Assembly: GCA_029959605.1 (NCBI GenBank)
Contig: JASCOC010000015.1
Location: forward strand, 33,062-97,061
Length of the DNA: 64,000 nucleotides
DNA from: Lysobacteraceae bacterium PS02340
GTDB lineage: Bacteria > Pseudomonadota > Gammaproteobacteria > Xanthomonadales > Xanthomonadaceae
Direction: 5' to 3'
The notes beneath the pieces are model-generated. The model was not told the DNA's origin, made no database searches, and saw only the letters and a program-made list of their open reading frames with translations. The first letter of the stretch is position 1, and each line of letters starts with the position of its first letter. Below, piece by piece: positions 20,317 through 30,900 of this stretch. The translations under genes were made by a program, and so were the position numbers.

Positions 20317-20894
20317 GCGCGACGGCTGTCCCTGCGCCACGATGGCACTGGAACGCGCGCCGCGTGAGCGCGTGGCTGCTGCTGATTGCATTGCCCGCCC
20401 TGCCCGCCTGCACGCGAGACGCGCCGACGGCGCCGCCGTCCCGGGAACGCCCGGCGCAGCCGGCCTCGGACGCGAAGACGCTGGCGCACGCGGATCTCGC
20501 GCACCGCCTGCGGCGGTTCCTGATCGAGCGCAGCCTGCCCGGTGTGGCACGGCGGCAGACCGCGGCCGACGACGAACGCTTCCGGCTCGGCGCGTTCTGG
20601 CGTGCCCGCACGGACACCCATCATTTCGGCGCCGATTTCCAGTCGCGAGCGGCGCACGCCCTCGCCGCAACGGGTTCAGCGCCGACTGCCGACGCCGCGC
20701 TGCGCGAGCTGCGCGAGACCGTCGATACGCGGCTGCCTGCATGGCAGGCGCTCGTCGACTACAACGCCGCGGGCACGATGCGCGACGACGGCGGTGAGGA
20801 AGGCCGGCGTTTGCTGCCGTGGGCGATCGCATCGATCGATGCGATCGAGGTCGCCACCTGGGATTACGTCGACGCCGTCGAGACGACGCGCTGA
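20313..20894 (+). CDS. Predicted lipoprotein downstream of greB
   Basis: The function is not recognised. The 193-residue product has a signal peptide with the lipobox LPAC (about residues 29-32: [10 protein letters not shown]), so it is probably anchored in the outer membrane or inner membrane outer leaflet. A Pro/Ala-rich linker follows, then a helical domain from about residue 55 to the end with no catalytic motif. A long N-region before the hydrophobic core suggests that the true start could be downstream, but the GTG overlaps the greB stop exactly (GTGA) and is preferred. Cotranscribed with greB and the HerA-like gene. Confidence 0.75.
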   Translation: MSATAVPAPRWHWNARRVSAWLLLIALPALPACTRDAPTAPPSRERPAQPASDAKTLAHADLAHRLRRFLIERSLPGVARRQTAADDERFRLGAFWRARTDTHHFGADFQSRAAHALAATGSAPTADAALRELRETVDTRLPAWQALVDYNAAGTMRDDGGEEGRRLLPWAIASIDAIEVATWDYVDAVETTR

Positions 20895-20987
20895 CGCATC
20901 GAAACCGGCGCTGCAGGCGCGCGTTTCAGCTCCCGCGCGCTACACAGCGTTCGATCGCGGTCAGCCACGTCGCACGCGGCAGCTGCC

Positions 20988-21383
20988 CTAATCGACGCGA
21001 CGCATCTCGAAGATGCCGTCATCCGACAGCGCGGTGAAATACCCCGTCGTCGACGTGAAATTCTTGTCCGGGAACGCCGTACCCGGCGACACGCGGCAGA
21101 ACAGGAACGCACGAGAATACGCGCATTGCAGGCGCGCTTCGGGACCGATGTCCGGAAACAGACCGTGCTGCTCCATCGCGCTGAGCGGCAACAGCGCGAG
21201 ACCTTCGCCGCGGAACATCGCCAGCCAGCCCCGGCCTTCGGCGCGCACCACCAGCTGCGCGTCGGCGGGAAACGCCGCTCCCGCATCGCCGGCCGGCTGA
21301 TACGTGCCGCTCAGTCCATCGGCGGCGTGCGCGATACCGGCCGCGCACAGCGCGGCCGCGAGCAGCACCGCGCGGCGGATCAC
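20988..21383 (-). CDS. Small secreted hypothetical protein downstream of rimO
   Basis: The function is not recognised. The 131 residues start with a good Sec signal peptide ([20 protein letters not shown], cut before ADG). The mature domain of about 110 residues contains a cysteine pair ([14 protein letters not shown]), which may form a disulphide in the periplasm, and ends in [10 protein letters not shown]. The GTG start overlaps the rimO stop by four bases (GTGA), so it is cotranscribed with rimO. It converges with the lipoprotein gene at 20894. Confidence 0.75.
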   Translation of the reverse strand: MIRRAVLLAAALCAAGIAHAADGLSGTYQPAGDAGAAFPADAQLVVRAEGRGWLAMFRGEGLALLPLSAMEQHGLFPDIGPEARLQCAYSRAFLFCRVSPGTAFPDKNFTSTTGYFTALSDDGIFEMRRVD

Positions 21384-22750
21384 GCCAGCACCTCCGCAAC
21401 CTCGCCGTAGAGATCGTGCTCGTCGCTGCCCATGATCGCGACATCGACGAAATCGCCGGGCTGCAGGTCGGCCTCGCGGCCATCCTGGATCTGCACCACG
21501 CCGTCGATCTCGGGCGCATCGCCCATCGACCGCGCGATCGCGAGGTCACCGTCGACCATGTCGACGATGCACATCTGCACGGTGCCGACCTTGGCCTCGA
21601 GCCGCGCGGTCGAGATCTCCGCCTGCTTCTCCATGAAGCGCGCGAGGCGCTCCTGCTTGACCTCCTCGGGCACCGCGTCGGGCAGCGCATTGGCGGTCGC
21701 GCCGGTGACCGGCGAATACGCGAAAGCGCCCACGCGGTCGAGCTGCGCCTCGTCGAGGAAGTCGAGCAACTGCTGGAAATCGTCCTCGGTCTCGCCGGGG
21801 AAGCCGACGATGAAGGTGCTGCGGATCGTCAGTTCCGGGCAGATCTCGCGCCAACGCGCGATGCGCTCGCGGGTTTTGTCGATCGCACCCGGACGCTTCA
21901 TGAGCTTGAGAATGCGCGGGCTGGCGTGCTGCAGCGGTACGTCGAGATACGGCAGCAGTTTCGGCATGCCGTCTGCATGCCGCTCGGTCATCAGCGGAAT
22001 GATGTCGTCGACGTGCGGGTACGGATACACGTAATGCAGACGCGTCCACACGCCGAGTTCCGAGAGCCCTTCGCACAACGCCTTCATGCGCGTGGCGTAC
22101 TGGCGCTCGCGCCAGGTGCGCTCGGCGTAACGCACGTCGACGCCGTAGGCCGAGGTGTCCTGCGAGATCACCAGCAGTTCGCGCACGCCGCCGCGCACGA
22201 GCTTCTCGGCTTCGCGCAGCACGTCGTCGACCGGGCGCGAGACCAGATCACCGCGCATCGACGGAATGATGCAGAAGCTGCAGCGGTGGTTGCAGCCTTC
22301 AGAAATCTTCAAGTACGCGTAGTGCTTGGGCGTCAGCTTGATGCCGATGTCGTCGAGTGCCGCGCGGCGTGGTACCAGATCGATGAAGGGGTTGTGCATC
22401 TGCGGCGCGGCAGAGTGCACCGCGCGCATCACCGAGCCGTAGTCCTGCGGGCCACTGATCGACAGCACGCCCGGATGCGCCTCGCGGATCACCTCTTCGC
22501 GCTTGCCCAGGCAGCCGGTCACGATGACCTTGCCGTTCTCGGCGATGGCCTCGCCGATCGCGTCCAGCGATTCGGTCACCGCCGAATCGATGAAGCCGCA
22601 GGTGTTGACGACGACGACGTCGGCGTCGTCGTAGGTCTGGACGATGTCGTAACCCTCCACCCGGAGCTGGGTGAGGATGCGCTCGGAATCGACGAGGGCT
22701 TTCGGACAGCCGAGGCTGACGAACCCGACCTTGGGATTGGCTGCGGACAT
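21380..22750 (-). CDS. rimO: Ribosomal protein uS12 methylthiotransferase RimO
   Basis: RimO is a radical-SAM enzyme that adds a methylthio group to an aspartate of ribosomal protein S12. The 456 residues show the N-terminal cluster cysteines at about 15, 51 and 80 (SLGCPK, NTCGF, TGCLG), the radical-SAM CxxxCxxC at 153, 157 and 160 (CNHRCSFC), and a C-terminal TRAM domain that binds the target. [10 protein letters not shown] distinguishes RimO from MiaB. The ATG at 22750 is chosen; the open frame upstream is not conserved. A small secreted-protein gene follows with a four-base overlap. Confidence 0.96.
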   Translation of the reverse strand: MSAANPKVGFVSLGCPKALVDSERILTQLRVEGYDIVQTYDDADVVVVNTCGFIDSAVTESLDAIGEAIAENGKVIVTGCLGKREEVIREAHPGVLSISGPQDYGSVMRAVHSAAPQMHNPFIDLVPRRAALDDIGIKLTPKHYAYLKISEGCNHRCSFCIIPSMRGDLVSRPVDDVLREAEKLVRGGVRELLVISQDTSAYGVDVRYAERTWRERQYATRMKALCEGLSELGVWTRLHYVYPYPHVDDIIPLMTERHADGMPKLLPYLDVPLQHASPRILKLMKRPGAIDKTRERIARWREICPELTIRSTFIVGFPGETEDDFQQLLDFLDEAQLDRVGAFAYSPVTGATANALPDAVPEEVKQERLARFMEKQAEISTARLEAKVGTVQMCIVDMVDGDLAIARSMGDAPEIDGVVQIQDGREADLQPGDFVDVAIMGSDEHDLYGEVAEVLA

Positions 22751-22924
22751 GGGAACCGTGGCTTGGAGATGGCCGCCGAGGGCGGCTGGGATCGCGGTCG
22801 CGCGGCGTGACGCCCGCGCGCGATGGCCGCGCAGTATACCGCTGGCCCGCCTGCGGACCGGCCGCACGGATTCGCCGTTCGCGACTCGGTTAGACTCGGG
22901 GCGCCACCTGAACAGGGATTCCCC

Positions 22925-23614
22925 ATGGGCCGGGACGTCATCCTCGCCACGCCCTCCGGACCGGTGAACGCCTGGCGTGCGGATCCGCCCCATGGCGCGG
23001 CCGCGCTGGGCGCGATCGTCGTGATCCAGGAGATCTTCGGCGTCAACGCGCATATCCGCAGCGTCGCCGACGGCTATGCGGCCGCCGGTTACGTGGCATT
23101 GGCACCGGCACTGTTCGATCCCGTCGCGCGCCACGTCGAACTGGCCTACGACGCCGACGGTTTTGCGCGCGGCCGCGAACTGGTGGACGCACTGGGCACC
23201 GAGCGTGCCGTCGGCATCATCCGCGCCTGCCGCGACGCGCTGCGGACCGAAGGCCATCGCGGCATCGGCGTGGTCGGCTTCTGCTGGGGCGGCACGCTGG
23301 CCTTTCTCGCCAATACGCGTCTGGCGCTGCCCGCGGTCAGCTATTACGGCGCGCGCACGGTACCGTTCCTCGACGAACCGCTGCAGGCACCGATGCTGTT
23401 CCAGTTCGGCGCCGAAGACGCCGCAATCCCGCCCGAGGACATCGAGCGCCATCGCAACGCCCAGCCCGACGCCGAATTACTGGTGCATCCGGGTGGTCAC
23501 GGCTTCAACCGCGATGTCGACCCGGACCACTACCACGCGGCCAGCGCAGCTGCCGCACGCCGCGCCACCCTCGCCTTCCTCGATGCTGCCCTGCGGCAGG
23601 ATGCGACGCCATGA
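22925..23614 (+). CDS. Dienelactone hydrolase family protein
   Basis: A cytoplasmic alpha/beta hydrolase of 229 residues. The catalytic triad is Cys120 (GFCWGG), Asp165 (FGAEDAAIP) and His192 (GGHGF), the Cys-Asp-His set of dienelactone hydrolases. No chlorocatechol or beta-ketoadipate genes are nearby, so the substrate is unlikely to be dienelactone itself and is unknown. The ATG at 22925 has AGGGA just upstream, and TAGACT at 22891-22896 could be a -10. Its stop overlaps the HIT gene by ATGA. It is divergent from rimO. Confidence 0.9.
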   Translation: MGRDVILATPSGPVNAWRADPPHGAAALGAIVVIQEIFGVNAHIRSVADGYAAAGYVALAPALFDPVARHVELAYDADGFARGRELVDALGTERAVGIIRACRDALRTEGHRGIGVVGFCWGGTLAFLANTRLALPAVSYYGARTVPFLDEPLQAPMLFQFGAEDAAIPPEDIERHRNAQPDAELLVHPGGHGFNRDVDPDHYHAASAAAARRATLAFLDAALRQDATP

Positions 23615-24027
23615 CCCACACCGCCTTCGCGCTGCATCCGCAGCTGGCCGACGACACCCACCCGCTGACGACGCTCACGCTGTGCGAGCTGCGGCTGATG
23701 GACGACGCCAACTATCCGTGGCTGGTGCTGGTGCCGCGCATCGCTGGCGCGCGCGAGATGATCGATCTCGACGCGAACCAGCGTCGCCAGCTGACCGACG
23801 AGATCGACATCGCCGCGCGCCTGCTGCGCGATGCGTTCCGGCCGTACAAGCTCAACATCGCCGCGCTCGGCAACATGGTCGAACAGCTGCACGTGCATGT
23901 GATCGGCCGCGAACAGGACGATCCCGCGTGGCCGGCACCGGTCTGGGGCCGCGTCGCCGCGCGGCCCTACACGCCCGAGCAGCTCGTCGCCCGCATCGGC
24001 CAGTTGCAGGCCGCGTTGCCGCGCTGA
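23611..24027 (+). CDS. HIT-domain nucleotide-binding protein
   Basis: HIT proteins are nucleotide hydrolases or transferases acting on dinucleoside polyphosphates and nucleoside phosphoramidates. The 138 residues carry the histidine-triad region QLHVHVI (about 92-98). The first histidine of the H-x-H-x-H motif is a glutamine, as in the QLHxHVI subgroup common in proteobacteria; the two remaining histidines, including the nucleophile, are kept. The start overlaps the hydrolase stop by four bases. Only one base separates its stop from that of the convergent RDD gene. Confidence 0.88.
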   Translation: MTHTAFALHPQLADDTHPLTTLTLCELRLMDDANYPWLVLVPRIAGAREMIDLDANQRRQLTDEIDIAARLLRDAFRPYKLNIAALGNMVEQLHVHVIGREQDDPAWPAPVWGRVAARPYTPEQLVARIGQLQAALPR

Positions 24028-24028
24028 C

Positions 24029-24538
24029 TCAGCGCGCGCGGACCACGCGCGTGCCGGCGACGAAATCGTGGCCGCAGCGCCGGTCCTGGCGGAAGATCAT
24101 GCAGACGCTGCCCAGTACGAGCAGCGTTCCCAGGAGCGGAATGCTGCCGACTATCTGCAGCGGAAAATAGCGCGCAAGAATCGCGCGCAGCGCCGTGACC
24201 GGACGGCCATCGAGCGTGACAATGCGGATGCCGAGCAAGCGCTTGCCCCAGGTCTGGCCGCCGACGTGCAGCGGCCATGCATGGATCGCCGCGAACATCA
24301 GCAGACTGATGGCCATCCACATGAGTTGCATCCCCAATCCGATCTGGAACCCGCGCTGCGAGGAGTCGATCACCGCGGAGAAGTAACCCCCAAACCACAT
24401 CAGCGGCGTCATCGCGACCACTGCAATCAGCGCATCGATCATGACAGCAGCCAGACGCAGACCCCGATCGGCGGGTTCTTCCTGCGCGTTGGTCTGCAGC
24501 TGCGCGGTCGGCGCCTGGTAGGGATTCGTCTCGTGCAT
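24029..24538 (-). CDS. RDD-family membrane protein
   Basis: A 169-residue inner-membrane protein with the RDD signature residues (DRGLRLAAVMIDALI near 24-38 and RQDRRCGHDFVAGT near the end). Hydrophobic helices lie at about 30-50, 65-87 and 120-140. The conserved motif WGKRLLGIRIVTLDG follows the second helix. RDD proteins have no settled function; some act in sodium or proton antiport. It lies 31 bases from the dcd stop, on the same strand, so it may be read with dcd and apbC. Confidence 0.85.
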   Translation of the reverse strand: MHETNPYQAPTAQLQTNAQEEPADRGLRLAAVMIDALIAVVAMTPLMWFGGYFSAVIDSSQRGFQIGLGMQLMWMAISLLMFAAIHAWPLHVGGQTWGKRLLGIRIVTLDGRPVTALRAILARYFPLQIVGSIPLLGTLLVLGSVCMIFRQDRRCGHDFVAGTRVVRAR

Positions 24539-24569
24539 CGCAGCGTCCTTGCGTGATGGGTTTGAACGA

Positions 24570-25142
24570 TCAGGTGCGCGGAAGCGTCACACCGCGCTGG
24601 CCCTGGTACTTGCCGCCGCGATCCTTGTACGAGGTCTCGCATACGTCGTCGGCATCGGACTGGAAGAACAGCATCTGCGCGACGCCCTCGTTGGCGTAGA
24701 TGCGCGCCGGCAGCGGCGTCGTATTGCTGAACTCGAGCGTGACGTGGCCTTCCCATTCCGGCTCGAGCGGCGTCACGTTGACGATGATTCCGCAGCGGGC
24801 GTACGTGCTCTTGCCCAGGCACACGACCAGCGTGTCACGCGGGATGCGGAAGTACTCGACTGTGCGCGCCAGCGCGAACGAATTCGGCGGAATGATGCAC
24901 TCGTCCGCTTCGATGTCCACGAAGCTGCCGGGATCGAAATGCTTCGGATCGACGATCGTCGAGTTGATGTTGGTGAAGATCTTGAACTCGCGCGAGCAGC
25001 GCACGTCGTAGCCGTAGCTCGACGTGCCGTAGCTGACGATGCGCTGGCCGGCGGGGTCCTGCTTCACCTGGCCCGGCTCGAAGGGCTCGATCATGCCCTG
25101 CTCGGACATGCGGCGGATCCAGCGGTCGCTCTTGATGCTCAT
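24570..25142 (-). CDS. dcd: dCTP deaminase Dcd
   Basis: Dcd deaminates dCTP to dUTP, supplying most of the dUMP for thymidylate in proteobacteria. The 190 residues match the family length and include [13 protein letters not shown], the nucleotide-binding [10 protein letters not shown], and the catalytic glutamate in [12 protein letters not shown] (about residue 138). The C-terminus [13 protein letters not shown] forms the flexible lid. The start is ATG at 25142. It lies 82 bases after apbC on the same strand; the apbC-dcd pair is also seen in Xanthomonas. Confidence 0.96.
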   Translation of the reverse strand: MSIKSDRWIRRMSEQGMIEPFEPGQVKQDPAGQRIVSYGTSSYGYDVRCSREFKIFTNINSTIVDPKHFDPGSFVDIEADECIIPPNSFALARTVEYFRIPRDTLVVCLGKSTYARCGIIVNVTPLEPEWEGHVTLEFSNTTPLPARIYANEGVAQMLFFQSDADDVCETSYKDRGGKYQGQRGVTLPRT

Positions 25143-25224
25143 CGTGGGGTTCCTGCGGCGCGGCGGCCTGGACGCGCATTGTCGCCGCCCAGCCCGCCTG
25201 CGTCACCCCGCCGCGGCAGCACCG

Positions 25225-26076
25225 TCAGACCAGCGACGCGGAAATCGACATCGGCGCTCGCGGCCGCTTCTCGAGCTCTTCCACCAGCCGTCGCGCCGAG
25301 GCGCGATAGGCCTGCGCGGCGGGCGAATCCGGCGACGCGACGACGATCGGCACACCGGCATCGCCCTGTGCGCGGATGCCGATCTCCAGCGGCAAGGAGC
25401 CCAGCAACGGCACGCCGTACTGCGTCGCCATGCGCTGACCACCACCGTCGCCGAACAGATGCTCGACGTGTCCGCAGTTCGAGCACACGTGCTGGGCCAT
25501 GTTCTCGACAAGCCCGAGCACCGCGACCTCGACCTTCTCGAACATCTTCAGCGCCTTGCGCGCATCGAGCGTCGCCACGTCCTGCGGCGTGGTCACGATC
25601 ACCGCGCCGGCCACCGGAATCTTCTGCGCCAGCGTGAGCTGGATGTCGCCGGTTCCGGGCGGCAGATCGACGAGCAGATAGTCGAGCGCTTCGTCCCCAC
25701 CCCACAGCGTGTCGTTGAGCAACTGCGTCAGTGCCGACGTCGCCATTGGCCCGCGCCAGATCATCGGCGTGTCCTGGTCGACCAGCAGCCCGATCGACAT
25801 CGCCTCGATGCCGTGCGCCCGCATCGGCAGGATCGACTTGCCATCCGGACTGTCCGGCTTGCCTGACAGGCCCAGCATCATCGGGATGCTCGGTCCGTAC
25901 ACATCGGCATCCAGCACCCCGACCCGCGCGCCCTCGGCCGCGAGCGCGAGCGCGAGGTTCACCGCGGTGGTCGACTTGCCGACGCCGCCCTTGCCGGAGC
26001 CGATGGCGATGATGTTGCGGATGCGGGGATGGGGCGCAAGGTCCTTCTGGACGGCACGCGCGGGATGAATGGTCAT
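25225..26076 (-). CDS. apbC: Iron-sulfur cluster carrier ATPase ApbC/Mrp
   Basis: ApbC (Mrp) is a cytoplasmic P-loop ATPase that binds and transfers iron-sulfur clusters. The 283 residues carry the deviant Walker A GSGKGGVGKST (26-36), LVDLPPGTGD, and the cluster-binding CSNC (Cys198 and Cys201). The N-terminal DUF59 domain of the longer Mrp proteins is lacking, which gives the short form. The start is ATG at 26076. Upstream the accessory sulfotransferase gene separates it from metG, its neighbour in related genomes. Confidence 0.94.
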   Translation of the reverse strand: MTIHPARAVQKDLAPHPRIRNIIAIGSGKGGVGKSTTAVNLALALAAEGARVGVLDADVYGPSIPMMLGLSGKPDSPDGKSILPMRAHGIEAMSIGLLVDQDTPMIWRGPMATSALTQLLNDTLWGGDEALDYLLVDLPPGTGDIQLTLAQKIPVAGAVIVTTPQDVATLDARKALKMFEKVEVAVLGLVENMAQHVCSNCGHVEHLFGDGGGQRMATQYGVPLLGSLPLEIGIRAQGDAGVPIVVASPDSPAAQAYRASARRLVEELEKRPRAPMSISASLV

Positions 26077-26128
26077 GGCGATCTGGAGATGTGGCGCCGC
26101 ATTTTACTACCGCGCCATGCCGGACGGC

Positions 26129-27721
26129 TCACGGCTCGTAGAGGTCCGCAGCTGTCAGTCTGTCGACGAGCGGCGCGAGTCCGACGACGTGCCTGCGCGA
26201 ATTGCGGACCGAGCGCGCGTGTACCGGCTCGCGTACCTGCGCCGCGCTTGCGGTCGCGAACACCGCGCCCTTGTCGGGCACGCTCAGGGCAGCCGGCGTC
26301 CACGCCAGACCGCACCAGTCGTAGATGCGCCGCGACTGCGCTTCTGGATCGGTGACCAGATCCTCGTAACGCACATCGAGGATGGCGCCCGGCATCACCG
26401 CATGCCAGTGCGCCATCAGGCGGCGATATGCGATGAAGTAGTCGGCCAGTTCGACCTGGTCGTACGAGAACTCGTAGGCGTTGAAGAACAGCGTCTTGAA
26501 AATTGCGTAGCAACTGTCCAGCGGATCGCGCACCAGGTGGATGATCTTCGCATTCGGGAGCGATTTGCGGATCACGCCCGAGTACATGAAATTGGCGGGC
26601 ATCTTGTCGATGAAACGGGAACTCCCGCCGGCCATCTGTCGCGCGCCCTGCATGTACTGCGCACCCAGCGCCGCGAAATCCAGCTGCAGCGATGCCTCGG
26701 CCAGCGTGATCCCAGGATCGGCGGCCTGCAGCTTCCGGATCCCGCTGCTCATCAGAAAGCCGAAATCCGTCAGCTCTCCTGCGTTCTTCACCTCACCCGA
26801 CTGCAGGAGCATGCGTTCTGCCAGAGTAGTGCCCGTGCGAGGCATCCCCAGAATGAAGATGGCACCCTCCCCTTCCGATCCGGCCACCGGCGCGGACATG
26901 GCAGACGAATCCATCACGGCCTGGATTTCGTCGAGCGTCGCGTAGAAACCGGCGGGGTCGTAGCGCAACGTCCCACGTCGCGCTTTGGCACCCGCGACGA
27001 TCGCGGCGAACGATCTGTCGTGCGCTCCAAGGTCCTCGAGCTCCTTCCCCAGCGCGTACAGCGCGCAGGCCCGATCCTCTTCGCGATCGAATCCGGCTGC
27101 CAGCCGCGATTCGATGTCGGAAACATGGTTGCGATCCGGCGTCTGGCGACCCAGCGTGGCGCGCAGGTAGATCACCGCGCCCGCTTGCGGCGAGGTCTCC
27201 AGCACCCGATTCAAATCCGTCTCGGCCTCCGCCGCCTGACCTGCATAGAAGCGGGCGACCGCGAGGTCGTATCGCCATGCCGCGCGATCGCCTACCAGCG
27301 CCAGCGCCCGCTCGTAATGCGCGATCGCCGGTGCCAGCAGGTTGTGGTGGTAGTAGAGCTTGCCGATCTGCCAGAGCAGGGTCGCGTCGCTGCCCGCCTG
27401 TGCGGAAAGTGTCTCCGCCAATGCTGCCACCTCATCGCGACGGTAGGCGCGCGACAGCAACCAGGCTTTCTTGATCTTGTGCTGCGCGTCGTCCGACAGC
27501 GCGATGGCGGTGTCGATCGCCGCCAGCGCACCCGTCAAATCGTCGGCAAGACGATTGGCCTCGGCGGAAAACGCGAATACCTGCGCCTGTTCCGGATATG
27601 TCTCAGCGAGCGTACGTGCGTGTGCAACCGCGTCGCCGATCCGGCCCCGCCTCAGCAAGTCGTAACCCGCCCTGATCTGGCCGGGAAAATCCGGTGCCGC
27701 CTGTGCCGTTGGCTGGTTCAT
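26129..27721 (-). CDS. TPR-repeat sulfotransferase
   Basis: This 530-residue cytoplasmic protein (no signal peptide) joins an N-terminal TPR region (about 12-250, helical repeats such as GRIGDAVAHARTLAETYP and HNLLAPAIAHYERALAL) to a C-terminal PAPS-dependent sulfotransferase domain. The 5'-phosphosulfate loop is MPRTGTT (293-299), FIDKMPANF lies at 370-378, and the 3'-phosphate motif is IIHLVRDPLDS (393-403). This layout resembles tyrosylprotein sulfotransferases, but carbohydrate or small-molecule targets are equally possible. It is divergent from a TonB-dependent receptor with 217 bases between. Such TPR-sulfotransferases beside receptors recur in Xanthomonadaceae and sphingomonads (recalled, not searched). 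It breaks the apbC-metG neighbourhood. Confidence 0.88.
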   Translation of the reverse strand: MNQPTAQAAPDFPGQIRAGYDLLRRGRIGDAVAHARTLAETYPEQAQVFAFSAEANRLADDLTGALAAIDTAIALSDDAQHKIKKAWLLSRAYRRDEVAALAETLSAQAGSDATLLWQIGKLYYHHNLLAPAIAHYERALALVGDRAAWRYDLAVARFYAGQAAEAETDLNRVLETSPQAGAVIYLRATLGRQTPDRNHVSDIESRLAAGFDREEDRACALYALGKELEDLGAHDRSFAAIVAGAKARRGTLRYDPAGFYATLDEIQAVMDSSAMSAPVAGSEGEGAIFILGMPRTGTTLAERMLLQSGEVKNAGELTDFGFLMSSGIRKLQAADPGITLAEASLQLDFAALGAQYMQGARQMAGGSSRFIDKMPANFMYSGVIRKSLPNAKIIHLVRDPLDSCYAIFKTLFFNAYEFSYDQVELADYFIAYRRLMAHWHAVMPGAILDVRYEDLVTDPEAQSRRIYDWCGLAWTPAALSVPDKGAVFATASAAQVREPVHARSVRNSRRHVVGLAPLVDRLTAADLYEP

Positions 27722-27840
27722 CTGGTCTCTCGGTAAGTAGCGAAATCCCTACCCGCTCATCACGCCTGCCTGACAGCAGCTTCGGGCTCCCGACGCTTGC
27801 GTCAGGAAGGAAGAAAAGTGACCGCATTGTTAAAAAGGCA

Positions 27841-27930
27841 TTGCATTCAACGAATGTTCATCAGTAGTATCGTTCAGCAACGATTTCAGTTCCACTCCAA
27901 TTTTATTGTAACCAATTGTTTCGAAAGGAG
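27841..27930 (+). promoter_or_regulatory. AT-rich promoter region and strong RBS of the TonB-dependent receptor
   Basis: This part of the divergent gap is much richer in A/T than its surroundings. TTGCAT (27841-27846), 18 bases and TAGTAT (27865-27870) form a possible sigma-70 promoter. Downstream, CCAATT occurs twice (27897-27902 and 27912-27917), and CAATTTTATTG is a small palindrome that could be an operator. AAAGGAG ends at 27930, eight bases before the ATG, one of the best ribosome sites in the window and a sign of high expression. No Fur-box-like sequence was recognised. Confidence 0.45.
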
Positions 27931-27938
27931 ATATTGCA

Positions 27939-30900
27939 ATGCCTCGTCGCCAGTCCAACCCCGCCCTTCGTGTCAACAGAAGTCCGTTGACGATTGCGCT
28001 GGCAACAGCGTTGCTGTTTCCGCTCGGCACCGCATACGCCCAGACCACGACCACCACGGATGAGCAGGAAGCGACGGCGGAGACCCGCTCGACGAGCGCG
28101 TCGACGCTGGACACCGTGACCGTCACGGGCTCGCGCATCGCCAAGAGCTCGTACAACTCGGTGTCGCCCGTCCAGGTCATCACCCGTGAAGAGTCGACGA
28201 TCGCAGGCTTCGCCTCGACCGCCGGCATGCTGCAGAGCAACGCGGTGACCGGCGGCTCGGACCAGATCAACAATGCGTACGGCGGGTTCGTCGTCAACGG
28301 TGGTCCCGGCGTCAACACGCTGTCCCTCCGCGGTCTCGGCGCCACGCGCACGCTGATCATGCTCAACGGTCGCCGCATGGCGCCGGCAGGCTCGCGCGGC
28401 GCGGTCGGTTCGGTCGACTTGAACACCTTGCCCAGCATCATGGTCGACCACGTCGAAGTCCTGAAGGACGGCGCGTCGGCGATCTACGGCTCCGATGCCG
28501 TGGCAGGCGTGGTGAACGTCGTGACCAAGAACAAGGTCGATGGCGTGGAAGTGGAGTTCGGTACCAACGTCACCCAGAACGGTGGCGGCGCCGAAAATCG
28601 CTGGGGCCTGCTGTTCGGCACCAGCGGCGACCGCTGGCGTGTCTCGGGCTCGCTGGAAATCTACGACCGCGATGCGATCGAACTGGGCCAGCGCGACTGG
28701 GCGAGCAAGTGCCCGCGCCCGCTGCTCGGCCGTGATCCGGCTACGGGCCAGTTCGGCGCCGACGACTACATCGACCCGACCACCGGCGAGCCGAAGTGCT
28801 GGGGCCTGGATGCGGGTGGCGTGACCATCAACACGCTCGGCACCGCATATCTGCTGGGCCGCCCCGGTCTGGGCAGCCTCGGCTATTACGGCACCTATGA
28901 CCCGGGCAACCTGCCGCCGGGCGGCTTCGACTATTTCAACCGCTGGCGCCCGAACGCAGCCATCACCGATGGTGATCTGCCGGGCTACGAAGGCGTCGAC
29001 TACGAGGGCCGTACGACGTTCGACCCGTTGATGAAGAAAGAGCAGTTCATTTCGCCCACCACCAACATCACCGGCTTCCTCCAGGGCAGCATGGACTTGA
29101 ATGTGCTCGGCAATGCCGAGGCGTATTTCGAGATCCTGGCAACCCGCCGCGAGTCATCGCAGACCGGCTATCTGCAGCACAGCCTGGACTACCCCGTACG
29201 CAGCCCGCTGCTCGGTAATCTCGCGGGTCTGCCTACCTTCGCAGCGGCGCCGGCGGACGGCTCGACCGGCGGCCGCGCCATTGCGGCGCGTGCCTTCATC
29301 GGCTGGGGTCTCTACGGCAGCAAGCAAGAAGTGGACTTCGGCCGCTACACCGCTGGCCTGCGTGGTGACCTGGGTACTTCGTGGACCTACGACGGCTACG
29401 TCAGCTACGGCCGCTCCGACGCGGATTACTACACCAGCAACCGCCTGACCAACCGCATCGCCAAGAGCCTGGACGTCGTATCCGACGGCAACGGCGGCTT
29501 CGTTTGTCGCGATACCTCCGACGGGTGCGTCGCTGCGCCGGTGCTGAGCGCGTCTGTGGTCGGCGGCAACCTGCCGCAGGCCTACCGCAACTACATCATG
29601 CAGCAGACCCGCGGCTCGACCGTCTTCGAAGAGAAGACCGCGCACTTCGGTGTCACCGGTCCGCTGTTCGACATTCCGTTCGGTGGTTCCGTCGCCGCAG
29701 CGTTCGGCGTCGAGTATCGCGAGAGCGAAATCGACGACACCCCGGACATCAACTCGATCAACAACAATCTGTACAGCTTCACCGCGTCGACGCCCACCCG
29801 TGGCAAGGACACGGTGCAGGAAGCCTACGGCGAGCTCGAAGTGCCGTTGCTCTCGGGCCTGCCGGGCGCACGTGAGCTGACCTTCAACATGTCGGCCCGC
29901 TATACCGATTACGACTCCTACGGCAGCGACAAGACTTGGAAGCTGGGCGCGTTGTGGACCCCGGTCGACTGGCTCTCGTTCCGCGTGTCGAACGGCACCT
30001 CGTTCCGCGCACCTGCGCTGTTCGAGCAGTTCCTCGGCGCGAGCAGCGGCTTCGCAAGCTCCAATAGCGATCCCTGCAACGGCTGGGGTGGCCTGACCGA
30101 TCAGACCAGCAACCGTTACCTGAACTGCTCGAGCCTCGGCCTGGCGCCGAACTTCCAGCAGAACAACAGCGTCACCGTGTTTACGCGGGGCGGCGCTGAA
30201 ACGGGCCTGACGGCGGAAACATCGACGTCGAAGACTGCAGGCCTCGTGCTGCAGCCGGAATTCGGCTCGGGCTTCGGTGATCTGTCCTTCGCGGCCGACT
30301 ACTTCGAAACCGAAGTTTCGAACGGCGTGTCCCTGCTGACCGGTGCCCAGATCCTTGAGCTCTGCTATGCACAGCCCGTTTCGGAGTTCAACGCTGGCGC
30401 CGGCTACTGCGGCTTCGTGCAGCGCGCGCCGAACAATACGCTGACCGTCACCACCGGCTACATCAACGTTGCCCGTGACAAGGTGCGTGGTTGGGACTTC
30501 AACCTGCGCTACAGCCGCGACATCGGTCAGGGCCAGTTCGTCGCCAACGCCGCGGTGACCCACTTCCTCGAACAGGGCGGCCAGACGCTGCCGACGATCG
30601 AGTACCGGGACTTCAACGGTAACCTTGGCAGCCCTGACTACACCGGTCAGCTGGACCTGAACTACACCGTCCGCAACTGGCGCGTGCGTTATGGCCTCAA
30701 CTGGGTCGGCGCCGTCGAAAGCTACTCGTACTACGACCGGTATTTCGACACCGACTACCGTGACACCTACCTGATGGAAGCGGATGACTACTTCACCCAC
30801 GACCTCTCGGTTCGCTACTCCGGCGATGACTGGTCGGTGACCGGCGGCGCACGCAATATCGCCGACAAGGACCCGCCGCGTGTTTCGACGGGCGCCTATA

